Source: Dryococelus australis
Taxonomy: Eukaryota > Arthropoda > Insecta > Phasmatodea > Phasmatidae
NCBI GenBank assembly: GCA_029891345.1
Contig: CM056993.1
Span: forward strand, 229,181,265 to 229,245,264
DNA: 64,000 bases
Direction: 5' to 3'
In this document: positions 35,445 to 47,539 of the stretch, piece by piece
Position numbering within the stretch: the stretch's first letter is position 1
Layout: the number at the start of each line of letters is the position of its first letter
Translations under genes and position numbers: made by a program
Notes under the pieces: model-generated
Seen by the model: the letters and a program-made list of their open reading frames with translations, nothing else
Databases searched by the model: none
Told to the model about the DNA's origin: nothing

Positions 35445-37299
35445 AGCAAACAAAAGATAACGTGTTGTTGTCGTAACACATTTATATGAAATGGTTTTTT
35501 CATATTTTCATTCTTAACGCATTGGGGCACACCTTTGCACATACAAAACCATAGTGGCTATTAAGCATGATTTAATCTGGAGAGGAATGAATGCTGATGT
35601 TACTAACCGAGTAAAGACCTGTCTGTTATGTGCTACGAGTAAGCCTAGTTAAAACACATTTAGGTTTTTTGTCATCAGAAAAAGCTGAAAGGCCCATGCA
35701 AAAATTATTTATTGATTTTGTAGGCCCACTTCCTTGGAGTAAATTGGGTTACAATATGCTTGCGGTTTGTATTGATGCTTTTTCAAATTTGTGTGGTTAG
35801 TTCCCGTGAGGAAAGCCGATTCCTTTTCTACAATGCAGGCGCTTCAGATGCACATATTTCAAAATTTTGGCATACCTTCTTCAATTGTATCTGATAATGG
35901 TTCTCAGTTCATTTCTAAGATCTTCAGACATATGTTTTTTTCCTGTAGGATCAAACACAATACTTTCTACTAGGGATGGGTCGAATAACAAAAAATTTTG
36001 ATTCCGGTTCCGGTACTGATTCTACATTTAAATATCGGTTCCAGTATTCGGTTCTAGTATTTGGATGACATTTTAATCACTTCAGACGTAAATAACTTAA
36101 AAAATGCCAAACACTATTCACGTATCACGTCCAAAAGCTCTCACAAAAAACATGCACATACTCTACTGCAGTATTTAGAAGACGTAAACATGTAACAATT
36201 AGAACGATTAAAAGCTAAAAATCTGTACATAAGCGTCAGCCATTTTGTTCTCTGTATATATTTATCTATGACATTGCCACCATGACCACAAGACTGTTTA
36301 TATTTTGTCTCGATTAACTGACAGAATATAAACCAAATACTGTAGTTGATACAACACCTGTCCTTGAAAACTACTTTTGTAATCATTGGTACCAAATAAA
36401 TTAATATTTATATGCTTTCAACCGCAACAGTAATTCGCTGTAAGGAAATATTGCTGCCAAGAGAAAATGCTTGTTATAGGTGAATTAACCTATATTTTTT
36501 GGTGGTAACTGCAATTTTTGTTTGTTTTGATAAGTTTCTCGTTACAGTTATTTTTGTAATGACAGAGTTTTGCCGTAACTAGATTAATTCATAATGTTTC
36601 GTACTAGTATATCATCTAAAAATATTACTACATTTATTGCGGTGTAGAAATGAGAACCGAGTAGTAGTTGTTAACTTAAAACCGGTTCCAAGTCAAACCT
36701 CAAGAACCGGTATAAATTGGAACCGAAGAACCGAACCGACCCATCACTACTTTCTACCCATATAATCCGCCACCTTCGCACTCGAAATGTTTCAACAAAA
36801 ACCTTCGTTCTGCATTAATTGCCTTCCATAGAAAGGAACAAACCAATTGGGATAAGAATTTGCCGTGGCTACAGATGGCATTCAATTATGTCCAACATTA
36901 GTCTCATAAATATACGCCTTTTAGTTCACTTATATGCCTAATCATCCACTTTCAAATCTGTGGCAGTTGAGTGATCTTCTACCAGATGATGTGTCGGACA
37001 TCCGAGGAATTTATGTAGCAGACCTCAAGAACCTTAAGCGGTCTCATGAGAGGAGCCGTGTTAAATATAACAAGAATAAGAAGGATAATCCTTTCAAAAC
37101 AGGAGATTTAATTCTCTTAAAAGCCCATCCTATTAGTAAGGTAATAAATAAACATATGGCTAAATTGTCATTCCGTTGGACTGGTCCTTACCAGATCCAA
37201 CACTTTTTAACCCCTGTTACAGCTAGCTTGGCTGACCCTAAAACAGGAACCTATATAATGTGTGCACATATTTTTTCATTTAAAAACCTTTCATTCTAG
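35445..37299 (+). pseudogene. Integrase of Gypsy A, split by a MITE
   Basis: A degraded zinc-binding region (HDLIWRGMNADVTNRVKTCL near 35570-35625) precedes the DDE core. The first aspartate lies in LFIDFVGPLPW (codon about 35714) and the second in VSDNGSQF (codon about 35893), with a frameshift near 35790. The frame is then cut by the MITE at 35971-36749 and resumes at about 36757; where the catalytic glutamate is expected the sequence reads SHSKCFN and lacks it. The C-terminal tail (36934-37299) contains YNKNKKDNPFKTGDLILLK and FRWTGPYQI, the GPY/F-type module of Gypsy integrases, and ends at a stop at 37299. Confidence 0.88.
35971..36749. mobile_element. 779-bp hAT-type MITE with 8-bp target duplication
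   Basis: The left end is TAGGGATGGGTCGAATAAC and the right end, on the minus strand, is TAGTGATGGGTCGGTTCGG. The perfect 8-base duplication CTTTCTAC flanks both sides (35963-35970 and 36750-36757), the hallmark of the hAT superfamily. Subterminal GGTTCC/CCGGTT motifs repeat at both ends. No transposase is encoded. It interrupts the integrase of Gypsy A, so it is younger than that insertion. Confidence 0.93.
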
Positions 37300-37718
37300 A
37301 ACTCCCGCCTAATTTGTTTTTGTCCACAGGGTAAGAAGATGCAGATTCTGTTTGTGTGTGTTAAGCCCTATATTCTTTTGTTGTGTTTGGCTCAGGGTTT
37401 CTGGCTGTGGACTTGTCACCCACAAGTCTAAGTATGGCTTGGTTCTTTTACTTAACTCATTCTATAGTAGGCCTACTCAAAATAAAATACAAACCCATCG
37501 TACCCTAGTTTTAAGTTTTCATTCAAATTTTGTGTGTGTATATTATTCGGTTTCTTAGTTTGTAGAGTCAGAGTTTGTAACAGGAGTTTCATAAAGTTGA
37601 TTGGGTTTATTTTAATTTGTATTACATTATGTGGTATATCAATTTGGAATATAACGATTTAGTTTTTTTTTTTTAAACATTTTTTTTCTGCTCTTTATTT
37701 TTCCAGACATTGTCTGCT

Positions 37719-37731
37719 TTGAGGGGTGGAG
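37719..37731 (+). promoter_or_regulatory. Polypurine tract of Gypsy A
   Basis: GAGGGGTGGAG lies immediately before the 3' LTR start TGTGTGTCATTCTG at 37732, the expected plus-strand primer position. Confidence 0.75.
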
Positions 37732-38841
37732 TGTGTGTCATTCTGTGGCACCATAAGTATTCTGCTTGTGTTTTTCTTTCTTCCTTGCATTTTGTGTCTG
37801 CCTTTTTTTAGGTAAAGTTTTTTTTTTGCCAAAGTCCTAAACTTATATTCAGCAGCAGTCAACTATTTTTCAACATAAGCTTTCCAATCTAATTTCCCAA
37901 AATTTTAATGTTTAATTAATGCTATTTATGTAAAGTACAAATTGTTTATATGTCAAATGTTAAATTCAGTCCACAACTAATATTGTTAAAATGATTTATT
38001 ATTTTAACTTTCATTTGGTAGTTTTTTGTCTGGGTTGAATATGTTCCAATATAGGTACCAGCATCACCTGCAGGTAATTTATATTTATTACTTTGTGTTT
38101 ACATCTGGATTTTATAGAGGGCAGCACTTTTTGTAAGTCATACAATTATATTATTTCTGTTTTAGTAATATTATTATTAATACTATTATCAGCTGCCATT
38201 TAAATTTATTACCAAGTTTATTACGAATCACAAAGTTTTATCAATGTATGGTTTTTTATAAACTGAGCCTAAGTGTAACCATTGTTATAGTAACTATTTA
38301 TATTTATTGTTAGATTGTAACCTCTCTCAATATCATGCCTTTGTTCTGAATTGATGACTCCGTCTTTTTCCTTCTCAACCTCAAGACTTTATTATGGCAT
38401 GACTGTTAAAGAACATCATTAATATGTTGTAGATTCATTCATTTTACCACCCTAGGTAATTGTAATTTTTCTCTTAGTCCCTCGGGAAAGTTTTAAAGGA
38501 ATTTTTTCCCATGCGCAATTGATATTTTACATACTAATTTGTTTTCTTAGCACGGTCCAACTTCCAACTCTGAGGTACCAGTTTGCAGTGCAACCCAAGT
38601 AGCCTTCTACCATGTTGTAGTGGAAATTTCTGTGTGGCGTGTTTGCACACCACTCTGAATTGCTGTGATCAAGTCTGTAGTATGAGTGGAAAATGCCGCG
38701 CCTTTACTTCAGAACAATATTCAGGAAAGAAATCAATTAAATTTATTTTGTGCAAAAATGCAAGCGCACTTGTGGTCATCACCAATCTTCAGACATTGTG
38801 AAATCCATCAACTGACTTTTTGGCTAGAAGAGATACCAATA

Positions 38842-38946
<105 letters not shown>

Positions 38947-38993
38947 TTTCATTATATGTTCAAATATTGTTACGTACGTGTATGTATGTGATT

Positions 38994-39032
38994 ATATACA
39001 CACACGCACGCGTGCGCGCACACACACACACA
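38994..39032. repeat. CA/CG alternating repeat
   Basis: Alternating purine-pyrimidine run with CACACG and GCGCGCACAC units. Confidence 0.9.
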
Positions 39033-39505
39033 GAGATAAGTAACAATATTTGAAAATACAATGAAACTTCAGTAAAATATTATTTATATATAAATTTAGT
39101 ACAATTCTTGCAGGTACACCTTGCTCTAAACTTACTCTAGTTTGTTTTGCGTTGCATTAATTTACCTTGCATTATATATTTTTTTTTTAACCTTCACTAG
39201 TTCTCTCAATTTATTGGTTGTTATATAAATATTATTTGCAATCATGATGACTTAATATAAATGTAATATGTTTTCATGTGTCTAACCAGCAAGCAACTTG
39301 ATATTAAGGACTACTACGCAATGATGTAACAAGAAATACTCAACAAATTTATATATTTATTTACAAAAATATACAGTCAATACCATTTGATACCAATGTT
39401 TGACTTATCATAATCTTTTGTCATATAAAGTATTGTCTTGGTGATAAGCATAATGAGCACATAGTAGTGTTTTTTTTTTTTAAATTCTTTTAACAGCATG
39501 AATAA

Positions 39506-42500
39506 TTGATTGCATGCTAAGTTGAGCATATATATTTATTCATTTACATTTTATGTTTTTGGAACTCGGCCCTCGGCTGTTTGAATCTCATAGTTAACAA
39601 ATCACAGACAAATACGCAACTGGATCCACTTTACTTGTAATTGCCCTTCTCTCTGTTTTGCAGGTTATGTGTTGTAGAGGTCCTAGCGATCACCAACATA
39701 TTATTTGTAATATCGAAATAGGTGGTTCAGGCACAAGCCTGTAGTGTTGGTTTAAGTGCAGACTAGGTCGTTAGGTGTCGACCACACTGGGGCTGTGGTT
39801 GAGGAAGTTTAACGATGGCTGCTTGGGGAGTCGAACCCCTGACTTTTAGTGTTAGTTTAAGTTGGTAGCGCACGGTAGATCTGTGTGAGTGGTGATGATG
39901 GCTGAACAGCGGCCAGCGCTGGCTGCGGCGATGTCGTGGCCAGGTAGTAGTCCAAGCTAAAGGATGGAACTAGGTACAGAGGATATGCGGCAAGTGTGTA
40001 GGGTATTAACCTAATAGTGAGTCCTTGTACCTTGTAATCAACCAATGAATGACGTATGCGATTTACAAGAAGTCTGTTTGGGTGGCTCGAATACCGGGCG
40101 CTGGGGAGTATACTTGTTTTTCTACTAAATCAAAGATCTCATTAACCAAATTCTGTACACCTATACTACATTTATGTTTCAGGCCTCTTATATGGTGGTA
40201 GGGCATTGGAATGCTGTTAATAAAGTAACAGGAGATAGCTGGTGTATCACACCCTCCTGCCGTGTGGTGCTGTATACTTTACGTTACTTAAGGTTACGCA
40301 CACCGACGTTCCTGCCCAGCTTTATAAGGTGGTGGGTGGAAAGTACAGTGCGTAATGAAGTTCGCGGGGTAGTAGTGAACATATGAGGTTTCACTTGTGG
40401 GTTCAGTGGTCAGAGCAGTCCTCTCTCTTTCCCTTCTGCTTTTACAGTTGTTAAGTGGAGTAGGGATGAATTCAAAACAATTAATTCCACATGTGAAAGG
40501 TGTTAGCCTGCCTTTGTGGTTTTCTTGTGTGAGGCACCGGTCAGATGCACCTGAACAAAATAAAGTGAAATATTATAAAACATGAAGCCTTATGGACTTT
40601 AAAATAGGTAACCCTTATTCACCAGAAATAAAATATTTAAATAAATGGTATGAGCTTTATAAAAAAGATACGTAAACAATGGGGCCCACTCTCCTAATAA
40701 AATGATATTTAAAATACAAGTAAAAAGAAAAGGGTGAAGTTAATTCAGGAGAGGACATCCTGAGCAAAGTTAAGCAAAATTGCAGATATGAATAATTACG
40801 TGATTGGTAAATTGCTACACTCAATAGTATATTAAATTAAAATTTTAAATTTAAATAAATTGAGACATGTTCAGAAGAAACCTAACTAAGGAGCATCGGA
40901 AGGGTCTGAAGAAGTGTGGTGGCTGTTGAGGATGGTTACCAGAAGGAACGTTGTCAATGGAGGGAGTCCAAGGCTGGTTTACCAAGGAAGGATAGTGGTT
41001 GACGGTGCTGGCAAACCTTCTGGTAACGTCGCCATCTGGAAGCCTCTCGAGCTGGAGTCCCTGAAGAGTCGGAAGACCCTCTCGTCTGCTGGTGCGTTCT
41101 CCAGAGCTGCCAGTGGATGTTGAGTCGAAGACCCTATGGAGTCTTGCAGCTACCCAAGTGGCGCAAAGAGTTCGAGGATCTAGCAGTCCCTATTCGACAT
41201 GCCTCATGGCCTCTTACAGCGGGAGACAAGGGCTAGTGCTCACCCTTACAGGTTGTCACCTTCTAGTGGCCTTTTACAACAGTGGAGGTACAGCAGGCTC
41301 TCTTGAGGCCAGATCTTGTTGCCCCTTATATACTAATCGGCTAACTTTGGTGGTGCTCCAAAGGGTGAGGGGGAAGCAATCTCCGTCCTCTTGGGAGTTG
41401 GTCTAGTGAAGATATGCATAGGTGACTGGATTCTTATCTCTGCGGCACTTGGTGCGAGGTGATGATGTGATCTAGTCAGCGGCAGGATTGTGAAATACAG
41501 CTGCCATCCTGGAGTAGTGGGCGGTTCAAACCGGAGCAGAGGTGTGACATTGTTGATGAATATGACATGTAACTATGCTCGTGGGAGCACATGTTCGAGA
41601 CTTAAGTATGAGGGCTGTTCCCAAGGCGCTCGTGCAGACAAGTGTCCCATTTCCGTTCCTTTCTTTTTCTGTGGTTTTGGACTGGCACATAAGGATTATT
41701 GCATTCCAAGATAGGACATAGTCCGAAGTAAGGTGCGCTGCATAAAAGCGCAGATAGTGTCATGCATCGATTGCCCCTCTTCAGTTTCAACGAAGTGACA
41801 TCTTGAAGTAGAATTGCAAAAGATAGATTTTTTTGGTTGGTCTGGGTGACTCATTTCTCTAGCTGTTTTCCTCTTCTGTAACTGTAGTTTCTCTATGCAC
41901 AGCGGCTAGAGCGAGCAGTGTGCAAAGTCATCTGGGACAGCTGGACAAGGCAACATCTGCCTCCCATTAACTGGTGCCTGGGCTGACTCTTTCCCCCTCT
42001 ATTCTGTGGTCTCTGTGTTCATCTTTGCTTCTCCCCTTACTTTTCCGTTTACTCATTCTGCAGTAGTGGGCCGGCATCACAGATGGGCTGCAGGTGCATT
42101 ACTCTCTACCGACATAAAGGATTTAAAGGCTGGGGTAGGGAAAGGAAGAACGTCAAGGTTAAGGCACAGGGAGTTGTCTTACAGAATGTGTGTTTGTGTG
42201 TCTAGCATCGCTACGTGTAAAATACACTGGGCCTTCTTATATTTCCGTGCGCCAGTTCACATGCTTACTGAAGGTATTTCTTACTCGTGATGATATTTTC
42301 TTTAAAAGATGTTTTGAAAAGAAAAGAATATCAAGACAAGCTGATACATCTTTAACACTTTGGGAGCAAAAAGTCCTGCTCGAAAGCACGGGAGAAATAA
42401 AATTTACTTACCATGGAAAGATAGATAAATTTATGTAGTTGTGTTATGTAGTACACGGTAAATAATCGAGTCTACCTAGGTAGGGGTAATTACATTATGA

Positions 42501-42811
42501 AAACAAGCAAGAAAATTTAAGTTATTTTTAACTAAATGGTCATACGGTTTGCCAATGATAAACTTTACACGAATACAATCTTGCTTTTTTTTTTTTTTTT
42601 TTTTTTTTTATTAGCAATGGTACCATATAGATTGATATTAAAACAGCAAATTAATAGATGAGGCACCTGATAAATTATTTTTAGTATCTTTAAACATGAT
42701 ACCTTAATAATTTAATACAATTATTTAAGCTATTTGCTCAAAAAGCAAAACAGTTTACATTCTTGTTGGCATTACCTTTACAATTAGCAACATTTCTTGA
42801 TTCCTTACATA
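39506..42811. other. Intronic sequence with GC-richer block, no identified gene
   Basis: The part at 39700-41800 is GC-richer. The minus strand has a GTATATAAGGGGC motif near 41320-41332 that could belong to an LTR promoter reading toward lower coordinates. Short plus-strand ORFs at 40174-40386, 41092-41406 and 41490-41714 have no motif. A 25-base poly(T) run at 42585-42609 may be the tail of a minus-strand retro-insertion. Confidence 0.35.
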
Positions 42812-44512
42812 CAGTAAAAGCCTGATATAACGGGACTGTTGGGGGACGTAACTCAGACCTGTGTTATAGCTTTCAGCGCTATTCCAGGAGTGGCCGAGTA
42901 CCGTAGCAAAAAAAAAAAGTGTGTTCTAATAGGGCATGGCAACTATCTGTCAAACACGGCGCAAGTGTTGTTATTTACCACCGTAACTCGCTAAACATGT
43001 AGCCCCTTGCTATCAGAATTCTATTTTTTTCATCTGCATCTCTGGACTTGACAGCATCCAAGGGTGGGAAACAGAAGAAGAGAAACGTGGTGTGATGAAG
43101 AGGAAGCATTCAATCGAAAATATCTTTAAAAATACCGCATTTTCCAGGCAAAGGATGTACTTATTTCACCAAGGCCAGTGTTCACTGAGAGTTGTTTGTC
43201 ACGCAGGTTGGAGGAGGTGGGTTAACCCCCCCGCCTCTTTGCTGGGCCTGGTTGGGAGGAAGTAAGAAGGAGAAAGGAAGATCACGTCCAAATGAAACTA
43301 AACAGATGTTGAAGCCCACTTGCACTGCAGATGGGATCTATCAGTGCCTCACGTGTTGTGAAAAATGTTGCTTGCTTGTCTGATTTGCGTTTTACAAAGG
43401 AAAACTAAAACAAACAAAAGTGAATTATTTGTAGCATGCAAAGAAAGGCAGATTTTCTGCATTAAGCCTTGTCGACAATAGCTTGTGTACAGTCCACGAC
43501 GCATGTATTAACGTGCATGTCTTCAGGACAATAAAACTGTGCGCCTCAAATTTCTGAATTTGTTTTTTCGAAAATGGGAAGACATACCGAATAATCAATA
43601 TATTCACATTGTAATTAAAGTGTATAAAACATAATTATAATGATTATGTAGAGCCTTAACCCCATAGAAGATTAATTATGTGTCTGTAAATGACTTAGAA
43701 GCACGAATTTCAATACCTGCCTCAAATTTCGGATTTATTTATTTATTTTTAACAGAATGGGAAGACATACAGAATAGCAGCTATATAAACATTATAATCA
43801 AAGCATCTACATCATAATTATAATGATTATGTAGCGCTATATCCTGTAGGAGAATAATAATACACTTGTAAATGACTTAGTCCCTATCTTACCCAGAATC
43901 TGAACTCAGAGCCCCTCGCATTGCTAGCCAGTTTTATACTGAATGTGCCACAGAAGTCGGCATCTCTTTTACGACAGTATGCTAACTATTTTAACTTACT
44001 TTAGTTAAACATTTGGCATTGAGTAATTGTAATTGCTTAAATATGTTACGCTATACAACGCATGCATATGTCATGTTAACTTGTAAGTGCCAGTAAAACT
44101 TGGAATGTGGCCGTGCCATCCCCCACACTGATGCAACGCCCAAATAAGATGGAAAGGTTGCTACAGTAATATTTTTTTTAGCCTGTTTACAATCAAACAG
44201 CAGAACAGGTATAATAGGGTCACATGAAAAAAGGACCACTAGGAATTCTCCCGTCAAAGATATTGCACCACACCAAGGAAACTAAAGACAGAAAAACATA
44301 AAATATTGGCTGTAATGAATCAGTAAAATAGATCTCGGCGCTGAAAGATGGGAGAACACACGGCCACTCCCCACCCCCTCCCATGTCCACATCAGCGACC
44401 CACGACCACCCGCTGACAGACCACACGCCTACCTGACCGCGCACACTTTTCTGTTGTTTATTTATTCAGGCCGGGGGACATAAATTGCCCCGCGTTATAA
44501 CCGAATCCACAG
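42812..44512. mobile_element. pogo/Tigger-like DNA transposon, non-autonomous
   Basis: The left end, after TA, reads CAGTAAAAGCCTGATATAAC then GGGACTGTTGGGGGAC; the right end on the minus strand reads CTGTGGATTCGGTTATAAC then GCGGGGCAATTTATGTCCCC. TA flanks both ends (42810-42811 and 44513-44514). The termini resemble those of pogo/Tigger elements. The 1.7-kb interior encodes no recognisable transposase. Confidence 0.6.
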
Positions 44513-44514
44513 TA

Positions 44515-45410
44515 TAATGCCCCACAGTATTCCGGTCTTCCACAGTAGTAACATAGTTCACTCTCAATTCATTATCAAACACAAGCAATTACTATTACAA
44601 TCTAATATCTTATTTTCTAAGGCACATAAACCCTTTTCTTTCTACTCAATATAGAATAGTAATTCGTAAAACTAATATATAGAGTTATTATCTCAATTTA
44701 CTCGGCCTGCTGGTGCGGACCTACGTCGCGTGGTGGCAGTCAAAATTTAAGACAATAATCATCAATGCCATTAACATTAATACATTTTATTTAAAATACA
44801 ATACTTTTTTCAACAATGACACCTCATTGGACGCTTCTAGTAATTTGACCTGTCTCACTAAAGCTCGCTGGCAATAAGATCAGGTATTGCTCAAGACAAT
44901 CCATCAAAGGTACAGCTAAAATAAAGTAGCACTCTTATACTTAAAATATATAGGTTAATCAACTATCAAACAAGAAAATATGAATGAAAGAGCTCTATAT
45001 TTACACTGAGGGTGTTTAACTTGTGGGTTACTTTGAATTTTACTTTACTTTACCACATCACCCACTTACAATGCAATGCAATTAAAATCTACTAGTTCCT
45101 TCAAGCCTGTCATTGCATACCTGGTCTGTACTCTAGAATCTTAATGTCGGTTCAGCACATGAAGATCCCATTGTTTGCAAAAATGCAGGCACTTCCCTCC
45201 TACCTTATTCACTGCAAGGGTCTACATTCTAGCAAACAAAATAATTAACACTATTCTCTACAACAGCCATGATTATTAAAAACTTACATCCTAATTACTC
45301 CATTGATTATATACACTCTTGGATGATTACAGTCAAAGTAGGTCGCCACCTGCTGTATTGTATAATTATGCGGGGTTTTGCATATACACGTGGAGTGTCA
45401 CTATCACTTG
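44515..45410. other. AT-rich intronic sequence, no recognised content
   Basis: No coding or repeat signal beyond base composition. Confidence 0.45.
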
Positions 45411-45415
45411 TGTCT

Positions 45416-45883
45416 TCAATATAACTTGAGGTACGTGCACGTCCGTGGGCATTCACTTTTAATCGTCACTTGTTGGTGGCGGTGTTTCTTCTTGGGACCC
45501 TTGGTCTGCGGTCTGCCTCGTTTTCTAAGAGGTTGGTGGGCCAGCAGAGGCCACCAAAACCTTTGTGGGTACTGCCAGTGGGTATCCCAATACTGGCCTG
45601 TGAAGTGAGGGATGTGACTAGTGCGTGTTGGTAGTTCCCTCCGCTGGGCTCGAGTATACACATTCATGTCCCAAGTGGCTTCTCCATTACCTTCTTCACA
45701 CTCGTAGGCTATGTTTGGAACACCTACTCCATCATGCACGATTCCTGACCAGTGCAGGGTTTCTTTAGCCCAATCTGCTGCAGTGACGTTGATCGCATTA
45801 TTATGTAGCAGGAGCTGGGTTTCTGTGGTTGAGATAGTAGCAGAATGAATGTGTTGAACTGTATCTTGTTTTGAATGTCTTAA
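45416..45883 (-). CDS. Unidentified exon-like ORF with AT-hook-like motif
   Basis: I do not recognise this protein. On the minus strand an acceptor-like TTTTGTTTCCTTATTAG ends at 45884, and one frame is open from there for 155 codons to a stop at 45416. The peptide has a balanced, protein-like composition: IHSATISTTETQ, then NAINVTAADWAKETLHWSG, NIAYECEEGNGEATWDMNV, HFTGQYWDTHWQ and a basic end LRKRGRPQTKGPKKKHRHQQ whose RGRP core is an AT-hook signature. It is rich in Trp. It lies in an ATR intron in the same orientation as ATR but has no ATR similarity. It could be part of a transposon-encoded protein or an exon of a nested gene; the end near 45470 lacks a strong donor. Confidence 0.4.
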   Translation of the reverse strand, partial: LRHSKQDTVQHIHSATISTTETQLLLHNNAINVTAADWAKETLHWSGIVHDGVGVPNIAYECEEGNGEATWDMNVYTRAQRRELPTRTSHIPHFTGQYWDTHWQYPQRFWWPLLAHQPLRKRGRPQTKGPKKKHRHQQVTIKSECPRTCTYLKLY

Positions 45884-47008
45884 CTAATAAGGAAACAAAA
45901 TTACTAGTGAGTTAAAATGGACTTAAGTATGAATATGTACTAATAAATTACACTATAGAACTTTTAAAATATTAGGACTGAGTCAAAGAGGGATAGTGCC
46001 CTAATTGTAAACAAAATATTCACCTGAATACTAATAAAGATTACAACTAACTAGATTCTTCTCAAAACAAAAATGAGGCAAACTAAATAATCGAAATTCT
46101 TAGTCAAATTATTTATTTATACTTTAATTGTAATACACTATCTAGCTTGGGACAATAAGTATCCTTAAAATACTAAATTAACCTCCGTGCATTCTTGTAG
46201 GGTTAAAACAAAGAACTGTCTGGACACCTAAAAAAAATTGTAATCAAGGGATACAGAATTTTACCATAAATGTTCCTAATCTTCCATCCATATTAATAAT
46301 ATAAAAAAAACAAACAAAATATACCAAAGCGGGGAAATTTAAAAAAATAATGATTTGCCTTAAAATTTTTATTAAAATTTTTAAATGGCACACTTCTACA
46401 AAATATTTTTATAAATGTAATTTAAATGTGACTACTGAACCAGCTGACAAACATTTTCATGATCATTACCACATGTGAACATTAAAAGGTAAGTATTTTA
46501 ATACCATTCCAAGAATAAGTTAGATAATTGAGCACATGTTGAGCTGCAGACGTACTCGTTAGTTGTTCAGAAATGTGGAACAGAAAACTGTCAACCATCA
46601 TATTGCAGGGAATTGAGAATTCAATAAAATCCAGTAGAAATCCTTGTTTATATTCCAGATCTAATATTTTCCTGTATTTCACACCTATTTCCTCTGGTCA
46701 CATGCAAATCTCATTAAGCATAAATGTCCACTTTTATTTTACTTTCCAAAATTTTGCAACATTTTTAGTGGGTGTTTTGAGAAGTGTAAAAAAGGGTTTC
46801 ACTGTAACATAATCTGTAAATATTTAATATATTCATTCAATAAAACTAACAAAATTGGGTTTTCTAAAATCAGTCATGAATATGACAACATCAAAGTTAG
46901 GTAATCAGAACATAGACTGGAACAGAAACAGCAAAGAGCGGACAGAATTAAAAAAAATGACCATACTAACATGCTTTTTAGAAGTGCACTGTGGGGTATG
47001 ATACATAC
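45884..47008. other. AT-rich intronic sequence, no recognised content
   Basis: Separates the unidentified ORF from the ATR exon donor. No feature seen. Confidence 0.45.
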
Positions 47009-47290
47009 TTGCGGGCCAGTTCAGCACTGTTCAGCCACAGCCGGCCCACCAGCGGTTTGAGTGCAGCTGCAGCGGCAGGCAATCTGTCATGCAGCAGCTG
47101 CCGCGACAAGTCAAGCAGGGTACGGCGCAGGGCGAGGATTGGCTCCAGCACACTGGCAGATTGCTGAACACACTCCAACTTCAGCCCCCACTTGTGCGCA
47201 AGAGTGAAAAGCAACTGTGTGTGGTCCTGGCTGGACAGTGTGTGCCGCACCATGTCCTCCGCTGCCTCCACTTCATTCAGCATCTGCAGT
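47009..47290 (-). CDS. ATR: ATR kinase, FAT-domain exon
   Basis: The most upstream ATR exon in the window, 282 bases, with donor AA|GTATGT at 47008. The peptide starts RLQMLNEVEAAEDM (vertebrate ATR: RLHMLCELEHSI) and continues to VLEPILALRRTLLDLSRQ and VGRLWLNSAELARK (vertebrate: EPILALRRALLSL and VGECWLQSARVARK). The final lysine codon is split AA|G onto the exon at 26061. Between LDL and VGRLWL there is an extra stretch of about 12 residues including five alanines. I take the acceptor as CTATAG ending at 47291 because it restores the RLQML match, but its pyrimidine tract is poor; a second AG at 47284 (CTGCAG) would start the exon seven bases later. Confidence 0.95.
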
Positions 47291-47539
47291 CTATAGCCCC
47301 AACACACATGATACTATAATCCATTCCAGTAGCTGACTGGCTGGGGTGTACATACCTATGCTTCACCAGTCATATTAATATAAGTACATACATTCTATGA
47401 GTGCTAAATGTTACAAAAATATATTACACTTTTTAACCGTAATATTTATAGATGCTTACACACATCCATAAACATGCATTTAAAATGTGAGTATGGTCAA
47501 CGATAAACTCAAGTGCATACATAAACAGGTAACACATTT

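Noticed and set aside
39790-39835. tRNA-like B box (minus strand GGGGTTCGACTCCCC)
   Set aside because: No A box at the proper distance and no cloverleaf; probably a decayed SINE or chance.
45378-45608. 76-codon plus-strand ORF
   Set aside because: Shadow of the longer, better-composed minus-strand ORF at 45416-45883.
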